In this document: positions 1-11,200 of the stretch, in pieces | How the letters are laid out: every line of letters begins with the position of its first letter | How positions within the stretch are numbered: the stretch's first letter is position 1 | From: Chelydra serpentina | Lineage: Eukaryota; Chordata; Testudines; Chelydridae | Direction: 5' to 3' | Assembly: GCA_037349315.1 (NCBI GenBank) | Contig: JBAIAC010000068.1 | Location: 20,241,001-20,305,000 of the forward strand | Length of the DNA stretch: 64,000 nt | Translations under genes and position numbers: made by a program | The notes under the pieces: model-generated | What the model saw: only the letters and a program-made list of their open reading frames with translations | The model's database searches: none | What the model was told of the DNA's origin: nothing

Positions 1-50
1 AAATAAAAGCATGCACAACTCATATTTTAATACATTAGAAGGGTAAGACT

Positions 51-460
51 ATGGGTAATGGATGTGCTCTCTCTCCCCCACGGCGGCAGCCCCCGAGCTG
101 GGACTGGGAAGGAAGGGGGTTTCTCCCCCGCCACAGCAGCCACAGAGCTGAGGGTGGGAAGGGGAGGCCGTCTCTTCCCAGCGGTTGCAGCCCTGGAGCT
201 GGGGAAAGTTGCCTCTTTCTCTGGCCACCGCAGCCCTGCATGTCCCAAAATCCCCCCCCGCCCACTCTTCTCACCTCACTGCCCCCTCCCACGTACCCCC
301 TATTCCCCCCAAAGCCACCACCTCACTTTACATGTGTGTCTTCTCCAGGGTCCAGGCACCTAATTAGTGGAGCTACGCCTGCGCGGCTCCACTAATTAGG
401 TGGGTGGCCTTTCATTTTCTTGGGTGTGGCCGCCCAGGCGCGCACCTTAGAGGGAACTAT
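51..460. repeat. GC-rich interspersed repeat with a perfect short palindrome
   Basis: Bases 60-350 are C/G-rich with repeated AGCTG/GGGAAGG-type words, unlike the AT-rich intron around them. A 17-base perfect inverted repeat (357-373 with 386-402) surrounds a 12-base loop. The right end, with GCGCACCTTAGAGGGAACT at about 439-457, resembles the end of the hAT-like element at 863-1244. The exact family and left boundary cannot be fixed. Confidence 0.45.
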
Positions 461-689
461 CCATGGACCACGTGAATGGAGCTCGCTGACCACTGGTGGT
501 CTGCAGATCACAGTTTGACAACCTCTAATCTAGTCTATCCACCTGCCTTTGTAAGACTTTTCCTTGTGTTAGATGCTTCAATGTTTTGTTTAGTCCAAAC
601 AGATTTGCATGGGCCTGTTAAAGAGATGAGAATACATAACAGGCAAACTTTGATGGGAACTCTGCAACTGTAACTTATAACTAGGGCCA

Positions 690-1489
690 TACCAAACTCA
701 CAGGCCATTTTGGTCAATATCACGGTCATAGGATTTTAAAAATAATAAATGTCATGATTTCAGCTATTTAAATCTGAAATGTTATAGTGTAATTGTAGGG
801 ATCCTGACCCAAAAAGGAGGTGTGGGGGGAGTCCACAAGGTCATTGTAGGGGGGGTTGCGGTCAATGTTCCCTCTAATTTTTGACAGGCCGTGTGCACAA
901 AAAATTTCTTCTGTGCAAATTTTTGAAGCAGAGTTCAAGTTTGTGCGCCATGAGGCAAATGCGCCCAAGTGAGTAAAATGCTTATACAAGGAGATGTGTG
1001 CGTCCCAACGTGATCATCATTCCACGTTTGAAATTCTGGCGGGGAGGGGTACGATTCATTGCCCGTTCCCTTTTGCCCCCTTGCCAGCTAGTAGAATCTG
1101 GCTGTGTTGATAGATAACGAGCGAACAATGACAAAATTTCGGCCTGGCTCCGATGTAGCAGTTAATTTTTTGTGTGCACGGTGTTTCGCCGTGTGCGCAG
1201 AGTTTAGGATCTGTGTACACGCGCACAGCCTAGAGGGAACAGTGGTTGCAGTACTGCTACCCTTACTTCTACCCTGCTGCTGGTGGCGGTGCTGCCTTCA
1301 GAGCTGGGCAGCTGGAGAGCGGCGGCTGCTGACCGGGAGCCCAGCTCTAAAGGCAGAGCCGCCGCCAGCAGCAGGGCAGAAGTAAGGCTGTCATGGTATG
1401 GGACTGCCACCCTTACTTCTGCTCTGCTGCCTGAAGAGCTGAGCCCTCAGTCAGTAGCCGACACTCTCCGATTGCCCAGCCCTACGTGA
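690..1489. repeat. GC-rich foldback repeat, interrupted by a hAT-like insertion
   Basis: The segment with GGGATCCTGACCCAAAAAGG near 800 and a GC-rich foldback at 1260-1388 recurs around 56845-57290, so it is an interspersed repeat. The arms at about 1260-1309 and 1340-1388 are inverted copies of each other (CCTTACTTCT... against ...AGAAGTAAGG). The element at 863-1244 is inserted within it. Boundaries are approximate. Confidence 0.5.
863..1244. mobile_element. Non-autonomous hAT-like element with 8-bp target-site duplication
   Basis: Left end CAATGTTCCCTCTA and right end TAGAGGGAACAGTG are inverted repeats. GTTGCGGT (855-862) and GTTGCAGT (1245-1252) flank it as an 8-base duplication with one mismatch, as for hAT transposons. 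It is 382 bases long with no coding capacity. It sits inside an older GC-rich repeat. Confidence 0.75.
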
Positions 1490-1490
1490 C

Positions 1491-1791
1491 CAGTGGTAGA
1501 TTATGCTTTTCTGGGGCCCTGGGCCAGAACAAGTGGGACCCCCTTCCTACCCCTTCCAATTGCAGTCACCCCCATATTCCTCCCCCCCCCGCCCCCCGTG
1601 CTTCTGCCGGGGAGCAGGGTCAGGGCGCGGGGCTTCCCTTGCTCCCTGGTAGCACTGGGCGGAGCGGGGCAAGCCCCCGTACCTCAACCCTGCTGAGTGA
1701 GCAGAGCGGGACATGGGGTGCCCATTTTTCCGGAGCGCCCCAATTGGCTGGGGCCCCTGGGCATAGGGTCCCAGTGGCTAATCTGCCACTG
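1491..1791. mobile_element. Non-autonomous hAT-like element
   Basis: Ends CAGTGGTAGATTA and TAATCTGCCACTG are inverted repeats, about 300 bases apart, with a GC-rich interior. The flanks (TACGTGAC and ACTGTGAC) agree at only about five of eight positions, so the target-site duplication is eroded or doubtful. Open frames across it have no recognisable protein. Confidence 0.6.
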
Positions 1792-2127
1792 ACTGTGACC
1801 CCCCTAAAATCCCCCTTGGGATTGAGGTTTGTAGCATTACAATTTAGAGCTCTTTTTTCCTCTCTGGCGGTGGAATTGGAGTGGCCGGTGCTAATCCTCA
1901 TTTATAATACAGGGCCTGTGAATTGTAGGCAGGGTCTCATAAGTTTTGTTCTTTTAAATAAAGACTCCTTGCAAGGGGATTTCAGAGAGAATCTTTTTAT
2001 AGATGAAAATGTGTTAATTTTTTTTTCACATTTATGTTTTTCATAAAACCTGATGATAGCAAAATGGTAAAATTTTTAAAAAAACCAACCCATTCTAAAT
2101 AAAAATCTCTGCAACTTTTCTCTTAAG

Positions 2128-2210
2128 GTTTGTTGGCATCCAAAGCTGTTGTTGTGGATGGTGCTGAAAAAAAGGAAGGCAGCAAAGAAACAGCTCCAGT
2201 CCTGGAGCAG
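2128..2210 (+). CDS. PHF20L1: PHF20L1 coding exon (window exon 1)
   Basis: Acceptor is a pyrimidine-rich tract ending in AAG, and the donor is CAG|GTATGA. It enters at codon position 2 and leaves in phase 0, encoding 27 residues ([17 protein letters not shown]...PVLEQ). The phase-0 end joins exactly to the exon at 5878. If the intron were retained, the reading frame would meet GTA TGA at once. The match to the family linker is from memory, and the exon is short, so it is less certain than the others. Confidence 0.8.
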
Positions 2211-5200
2211 GTATGAAATGGTAGAGTTTGATTCTTTTGCAAGGTTCCCACTGGAGTGTGCCATGGAGATATAGTATCCATAACAAAATTGCCCCTTCAG
2301 AAACAGTGATCGGGAACTAAATATTTGATCTTATGTTTACATCTCTGCATAGCCAGATGCATACAAGTAAATTGACACAAATGACAGTGTTAACTTTAAT
2401 TTTCAAAAATGAGTTACTGTCTCCAAGGAATCAAAGGCTAGGAAACAGCTGTCCCAAGGTTTTATAGCTGGAACCATGCCCACAACTGGCTAAGAAAAAG
2501 ACCCTTACACAAATTTGATTTGTGGTTTGAAACAGGGTTTTTGGCATCTAGTGAAACTTCTTTTGTAAGAAGTTTCTTTTTTATTGTAAGAATTGGTGTT
2601 GTAGACTGTGTGTGTTTTTATGAACTGTTCAATGAGCCATACATTTTGCTAAGATGTATATTTTAATACGTACAAAAAAGAAACATTAATGTTAGGGGTC
2701 TGATTTAAAACCACTTATTTGAAGAATTGAAGGTTGCCTCCCTATCTCTGGCTCAGTCCATTGTGTTCAGGTGTTGCTTGAGTCTCAGAATTGTGCATGA
2801 TCTTGCATGCTAAAAGGGCTGACTACCTAAGCACAGTAAAGCAAGCTAAGGATGAAGTGGCAGCCTTAACTCTTGATATTCTTGCTTTTGTTGGCTTAAA
2901 TAAGATCCTTAATGTAGTTTTAATATGGCTTTTTTTGTATTAATTTTCATTTTTCTTTAATGGTTTGTTTAAAACAAACCAGCTAAAACAAGCACTTCCT
3001 TTCTTCACAAGCTCCACCACACTCTTAAAACAATCCCTACTACAAGCTTTGATACTGTGTTTCTTGTAACTGGTTCTTTAGTCCTGATATATAGTGGCAT
3101 TGCTATGTTTTTTCCATTGACACTATGTTGGGTCTGAGCATCTCAAATCCAAAGTGCTGTCAATGGAAAGTGATGATTCTACTTTTAATGCTGCCACTGT
3201 AATGGTTAATTCTAAGCTACTAAGGTGTCAATGCATTGACTGATATTTTGCATAATGGTTTGATATATTGACATATTCCACTTCTCAAATTTTGCATATT
3301 AAAGATGCTATAATTTCTTAGTACTTTTGTATAATACTTTCTGTGTGCAAAAAAACTGTGAAATGTCTGACAGCATGACATTTCTGGAAGAATCATTACA
3401 CTGTGAATCTTACTGTGCAGAGTTCCATTGAAATGAATAGGATTTTGCCATTTATTAAGACTGTATGCAACAGTATAGATTACAGTACATATTAAAAGAA
3501 ACTTCTGAATAGTAACTGCTCAATCTAAAATAACTCGGCTGTTTCTATTTTTACTTTGTTGATTAGAAATAATAACAAAAAATCCAGACGGCACTGTCAC
3601 CATTCACTGACTAATGGTCTGCAAAACATTTTTGAAAATACTAGTTTGTTATGAGTTCTTAAACAAAAAAAAGCATCGAAAACCCAACAAATATACTTCT
3701 TCTCCCCTTTCTTGTAACTGAAAAGAAAAACAAAAAAACAATCAAACATAAACTGATTAAGTGGGGGTGGGAGTGTCTGAGCTCAAATTTTTTTTGGGCT
3801 AAATTCCAGCCCAAATGTAAATTAAAATGGCCGAGTTATAAACCCCTATAATGGCAAAGCTGACAGCCCGTAATTACAGAGGTACTGTCTGCTACCACTG
3901 TAATAATGATTGGGTAAAATGTCTTGTAGTGTGTTTTTAAATAATGTAATACAGGACACAGTAATATTCAGGCCAACAGCCAAAAACATACTGTGCTGAT
4001 GAAATTATATTTATAACTCTTTTTTAATCTACAACTGTCTTAAACCCAAAAACCTCAGACTATTACATGTAGATTCAGTAGTTTATTTAAGTGTATTAGG
4101 GTTATGTAATGTTATATTTCTTTTTGAGCAAGACCTGCTTAGATGAATAACTTTAATTTATTAAGGTTTTTTTAATGTTAGTTTGTCCTTGTTAAGAGGT
4201 TAAGCACCTTATCAAAATATTAATTTAATTTTTTAAATCTTGTTTAAATAACTTTGTAATTTGAAAGTAATGGACCGTGTAGTAATGTCTTTCACATATG
4301 TGAAGATGAACAATAAAATTGTTTATTTACAAGTTATGGCTCTAATTAATTTCTGGTAATACCTTTTGTAATCAGCATAGGTATACTCTACAGTTCATGG
4401 AATATTTTATTTAAATGAATAAACTGCACTTAAATCATGTGTATAATGAGCTGATTCAAGGATAAAACTGGGGATAACTGAATGGGACACTTTGCACCGG
4501 AATTTTACATGGTACTTCCAGCATGCCATTCATATAGCACGCAAGGGTGCACTTTTTAAAGTATGTAGTGCTTCTTTTTTTATATTTCCACTGGAACTTG
4601 CAGCTCCCATGTTCCAGTGGAAAAGAAAGCTTCTATTCAAGTACAGAGGTCTGAAAACTGGGAAATGCCCCCAAATCGACAGTGGAGTGAAATCTTTTTG
4701 GAGAAAGTGGCGCGCACATTCTAGAAACAAAAGTTTATACTTTCATAATTATGGTTTTGTTAGCTAACATAATACCATGATGCATATTCAACTGCGCAAT
4801 AGATGGAACAAATTTGAGGTTATGTGATCAGATATGTATGTACAAGCTGCCATCATTGGGCAAGTACTAACACTGTTACAGATTACTCAGCTTGTAGGAG
4901 AACCTCCTTCTAGCAAAAAATGTAAAATGCTAATTACTGTAAATTCAGATGGATTGTTTTAAATATTTCAGTACATGCATTAAAAAGGGTGAACATTTTC
5001 AGCTTTAGAAAATGCAGCATATTTTGCCTTTCAAAAAGTGTTTTTTCAAACCTACATTTTATCTGCTTGTTTTTTTTACAGTTAGCAATCTGTTTAACCC
5101 TGTGGTGCTAGAAGTTGCGATTTCATGAAACATTAGCACAAGCAAGTAGTGTGGTGAAATCCAGACTCCCAGCACTGAAAGGGATTGTGCTCAAATTTCA

Positions 5201-8200
5201 TCATTGTTTGTTGTTCTAAGACTTTCCTTAAAGGGGCACTGTCAACCTTTTCAGGTTCTTCATCAAAATTGAAGTAAATTTGTGGAAAATGACATCCAAC
5301 TTCTAAATATTTATTTTAAATTGATGTCTCTTGCTGAGAAACGTAACTTCTGTTTTGTGGTGTGATCACAAAGCTTAACATATCTACTTCCCATTCTGGT
5401 TAGTAGCAACAGTGTTCTCTAAGTCATTCTTTATTCTTTCCAAAAACATTGATGATGCTGGCTCGTAATGAGAGAGAGAGATGGACATGAAAAGGATTTT
5501 ATTGTATTAGAAAAACAGCAAACAATCATTTCACTCAATCAAAACACTATTTGTCAAATGGAGATTAGATAGTTGGTAAGAGAAAATAATGTTTTAAGCT
5601 CTTTTTGAGGGTATTGCAAGCAATGAGAAATGAAGAGAAACTTTTAAGGATGAGTCATTGGCAGTGTCCCTTTAAAAACAAACAGATTGCTCCACTTTTA
5701 CTTTGATACATTTGAGTCTGTTTTTCATTTGCATTGGAAATGTTAAATGTTGCTTTAAAAATGTTTTTGAATAAATGTTTTTGAATACTAAAGATGCTAA
5801 AAAAAGATCAAAGTAGAATACAAGAACCACAATGAAGAAACTGAAATAAAAGTATCAATTTCTTATTATTTATTCAGGAGATTTCACCTAAACCTCAAAG
5901 TCAGAAAAAAAATGAAGCTGATATTAGCAGTTCTGCCAACACTCAGAAACCTGCACTGTTATCCTCAACTTTGTCTTCAGGAAAGGCTCGCAGCAAGAAA
6001 TGCAAACAAGAATCTGGAGATTCTTCTGGGTGTATAAAGCCCCCTAAATCACCACTTTCCCCAGAGTTAATACAAGTCGAGGATTTGACGCTGGTCTCTC
6101 AGCTTCCTTCTTCTGTGATAAATAAAACTAGTGAGCACAGACATTTTAAAAAATACCATAATTACTTATAGTCATAAGAAATATACAGAAAAATAATTGA
6201 TTGTAAATTAATGTTGCTTTTTACAATGAATCTGCTTTTTTTATAAAAAAAAAATTCAAACGTAAGTGGGTGCATTAGGGATAGCTCAAACTTATAAAAA
6301 GTAAAGTCACGTAACATGGTGTGTGAATTATGGTGCAAGTAATGATGGCACTTCTATGGTGGTAGAAAGTCATGGCTTTTAATGATTTAAGTTCCATTGT
6401 ATGAATCTCCACACTAATGGTAATAGTGATACAGGAGAAAACAAACACCTCTACTTAAAGGGCCTGATTCATTAAAAATATGTGCAATTTTCTTGCGGAT
6501 CTTTCCTTTCCATCACTGAGGAACTCTGCCTTCAGTGGACTGTTTCGATATACCTGTTAGCTGCACAGTCCTTTGCACTACATGATATTTCTTCGAAATC
6601 TGATGTGAGAAAGAAGATGGGGTCAACTTCTTTGATGGGAAAATAAAGGAAGTTGTCCTGTATAGGGTGAAAACACCTTAGTAGTTCATCCTTTTTAAAA
6701 CATAGAACTGGTTTGCAAAATATCAAGATATTGTTGGTGGACAGAAGAGTTGGTGAAACTTATCTGCTGCATAACATCCTTGAATGATTTTATTACATTT
6801 TTGAGCAATTTACAAGTTCGCTCTCTATATTTTATTTTTACTGGAGAGAGATAGTGTAGCCTTTTCAGATGTGTTTTGAGCTTCACCTCTTAAAGACACT
6901 TTGTTGCTCAAAGAAGGCGAAGTCATGTGGTCAACAGTTATAACTAACATGGTTTTCTGTACTCCCAGAGCTATGACAAAATAAGGCCTGAAGAGGACTC
7001 CTTCATCACATGTTGCATCCTCACATCTACATTTGACATCTTCTTGAGGAGATAAATGTCTCTCAATCTTTTAGCAAATTTTAATTGAATGGGGGAGGGA
7101 GATGAGCCAATTCAGTTTTCTGTTTTCTCTCAATAAATATCATTGGTTTTAAATCATGTTATAAATTTTCCCCACAAAACACTGTCATCCACACATGTTG
7201 CAATACCCCCAAGATGTCGGTAAGTAGTTTTGCTTAAGGAGGTTTTGTGTTTTGCACTGAAGCTACACATCTGCTTGCCATTTAAAAAAAAAAATCTAAC
7301 TTCATTGCCTAGATATCTACTTTTTTTTTATTATGGTTTGTAACAGCTCCCACCTCTTTTGACTTTTTTAAAAATAGAAATGTAATTTTTGTTGCTACTA
7401 CAAATCTTTAGTACGACACAGAGGAGTCTAGGTAAGCTAAGGAGGAAAAAGAATTAATGATTTGCAAAACTCTAATTTATGCTGGTAAAGCACATTTCCC
7501 CAAGTACAATATATGAAACATGCATAAGTGAAGTTTTATTTTTTTAATGAATCAGGCCTATGATATCTACATATATTTCTCTTCATTTGAGATTCTTCAT
7601 GCTGAGGTTGAGACTTCTTGCTGTGTAGTGAATTGACAGTTAATGTTTCTGTATTTACTGTTACCAGGGTGTTAATATCAGTTTAACAGAAAGTGGAGAG
7701 ATTAGAACTAAAATGAACATTACTTTTTGTGAATTTATTTTAAAAGTTTTATGTTAATGCTGTCCATGCTGCTTTTTTTTTTTTTTTTTTTTTGTCTTTT
7801 ACTGTGACAGTTATTTTGCTATACTGGAAATCCTATTGTTTCTTAAACTATAAGCTGTCTACTCTCTCATTGATTTTATGGGGTGGCTCCCCTTAATGCA
7901 AATAGATAATTTGCATAAGGACCTCCTCTATATCCATGGAGGCTAGATCCTCAAATCCAGATAGTAATATATTAAGCAAAAAACAAAATCTTGCCTCAAA
8001 CATTAACATTCATCTGATTCATAGTTTTTAATCATTTCTACAAAGCACAATGTGATTAGCAGTTCTGCAGAAGAGAACTATTTAAAGCATGACCCTTCTC
8101 TAGATCTTAAAATATTTCCGTAAGATTATGACATATCTCTACTTCATGAACATTGAAAGATCTCTTTTTAGGTCCGTCACAGCCAGTGAATCCCCCTAGA

Positions 8201-11200
8201 TCCTACAAATATAGCCAGAGGAGAAGAAGATCACAGCGTTTAGCCACTTGCTCGTTGCCTGATGAGTCTATACAAAAAGTTCCTTCTCCCTCTCCAGTCA
8301 CTGATGGAAAAGTGTTCTCCATCAGTACTCAAAATCAACAGCCATCAATATCAGAGGGTAATGTATTTAATCTAATAAAGAACAACCCGAGAGAAACAAT
8401 CATAAAGAATAAGACCTTTCACGTTTTTTTCACCTAATGAGATCTTTTACTAACATTGAGTACCTTTAGCTACATGCTGTTTGTTTATTGTAACGCTGCG
8501 ACCCAGATTGTTATTTGTTGGGCTCATATATATTTGTTAATATTACATTCTTTCTTTTGTGTAGTACCTGATGTTGCTCATATGTCACTTGAGAAGCGTG
8601 GACCATGTCTCCCTCTTGACTTAAGCCGTAGTTTGGAAGTTACAGCACCATTATCCACAGAATCCACTTTCCGTAATGAGTACCTCAGTAAGGAAAAGGA
8701 AGATACTCAGATGATTACATATCATTCTTCCAAAGCAGTAACTGATGGAAGAGTAGCTTCAACAGTGTCAGGTAAAGAGATTCAGTTCACAAGCAGTTAG
8801 GTTTATAGCTGCAGGGTACGTAAATGTATTGTATGTGTTCAAGCATACAAAATGAAAGGATAGGTTTTCTGTTATAAGCTTTCAAGTCTTCCACTCCTCC
8901 TGGGATCCTTTTGGATTCTCTGTCTTCTCCCAGCTTTGAACTGCATTAGTGCTTTGGTTCTAATGTTCTTCAAGGTGGATCTGGTTTTATACTACAGATA
9001 GAGATCGAAACCTCAAGAGCAGCAATTTTGAAAAGGAGCATGAATATCAATAGAGCTACTTTGCTGTAAAATGTTACCTCAGGAATTCCCATTTGTCTTT
9101 TAGCTTTAGGTTTAAAATTTAGGAATATAAATTTAACTTTCTTTAGCTAGTCTTGATTTGACTTTTTTTCTTCATTTGTTTGGGGAAAATACAGTAATGC
9201 TTGTAGAGTAGGATTTTCAAAAGCAGTCAATATTGGTCTAGCTCTGCTCTCATTTAAAATCCACTGGATTTTTTCCAGTGACCTCAATGGGAGAAATATG
9301 ATGCCAAAGTTGAACATTTCTGAAAATCCCCCTGTAATTTATAAGTTTATAGCCCTGATCCTACAACCTGTTCTCTTGTGTCAGTGTAGAGCCCCATACT
9401 GGGGCTCTGCAAAGGGTCCCACTTGCATGTAGCAGGTTGCCAGAGTTGGGTCCTATCACTCAAGTCATGCATTTAGTTTACTTATGCATTCAGTTTACTT
9501 AGAAGGCTTGAGAGTTGTTAACTAAAGTGATTAAAAATGCAAAAAGTAGTAACTTTTTACTGTCCTGAAAAATTAATTTGGAGACAGCCTTGTTCTCTTA
9601 AAGAAAAGTTTGTGCAATAAATGATTAAAAATATAGAAAATTCTTAAATATTTGTAGCTCACTATTTGAAGTATTGTGTTCAAATGAGACTGTGTACATT
9701 CTTATCAGGAAAAATTAAATGTCATTGTGTAGATAGTGATATATTCATGGAATAACTTTCATGGCCCCACTCTTGGAATGATACCACCCTATGCAGATTC
9801 CTGTTGACTCCACATAGGTTGATTTCTTTGCCCATTCACAGCCTTAGTTACTTAGTTCCAGGCAGGAATTATTCGGTGAAACTCTGACCTGTATTATGCA
9901 GAAGATTAAACTAGATGATCATAATGGCCCCTTCTGCCATTAAAATCTATGAATCTATAAAATAGGTATATTTTTAAGATAAAGCAGACCATAAATTTCT
10001 AATTTTCATTTGTTAAATTTTTTTAAATATTGCTCTTCTCTACTTCAGTGAAACTTCATACATGTGACTCAGTCTTCTCTTGTCTGATTGTGCCATATTA
10101 CAAACTAATGTATAAGAATTCTCCAATGCATTGAAATGTAGTGTGTACTTCAGATTCTATAACATTTTTTCATATCATACTTCCCTCATGGTGCTAAAAA
10201 GGAGAGCTAGAAATTCCATAAAGAATTACTTGTACAGAAACCCACTCACTGAATGTGGATACCTAGTGTCTTGAACTCAGAACTATTTAGAAGAATAGTG
10301 TCCATTGGGGCTGCATGTATCCCCCCTCAAGGAATCTGTGTGTGTTCAGAGCCAGGTTACAAAAGAGGGACCAGCAGCACCAGCTACCATCTGTTCCTAT
10401 TTTGTCATAGCTCACTGCAAGTGTTGTGACCATCAACTTTACAATTTCATTATTCATTCTGATTTTCCTGCTGAATCTGTGTTAGGCAGAGCGATTGCTG
10501 GTTAATTTAGTGTAATTAGTGTTGCTTTTTAGATGTTTGCTTTGCTGCAGAATATCCTCTTGGCACCAGCTTAGGATCTGAGTGGTCACTTACCTGTTTC
10601 TTCACTCAGTGAATGTCATTATACTGCTTCAGTGAATGGGCCTGGTTTTAGTCCAGGCTATGGATGATCCTGACCGAAAAAAAAACAACAGGCTTTGAAC
10701 AAAGCGTGCTGTGGCTCAGAAATATCTGACATGTCGGTCAGAGACCGCTCAGAGAAGACAATTTCCTGAGGTGTGCTGGTTTGTCTGTGGTTTTTATTTC
10801 TTTGGCCCAGAATATGAGAGAGAGAGTATTTACAGCTCTTCCTTTTGCATGAGGCTGTGAAAACTAATTTGATGAATCTGATTCCTACAGATCTTGGTCT
10901 CTCTAAGGTTAACGGTGCTTGTTGGCTCCATATAAGATTCAAAGCATTGCTTCAGCTTTGAGGGAATCACTGCATGGGTGCCAAGTACCTGTTGTTGTAT
11001 CTGTCCCTCTGGGTCTGTGGCTTGATCATGCTGCTGCTTGGAGATGGCAGTACTTGTTCTGAATAGGGATGTAAAATGTTAGCCGGTTAAGTGATTAACT
11101 GGTAAGTATCAATCTTATTGGTAAGGTATTACGGTTAACATTTAAACTCTGGCTGCAGGACTTCGCTGCTGCTCTGCTCCACATCCCCTCCTCCCCTCCA

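Noticed and set aside
1486..2046. 186-codon open frame on the + strand
   Set aside because: It spans a hAT-like element and its GC-rich interior. The translation is Pro/Gly-rich low complexity and fits no exon phase of PHF20L1.
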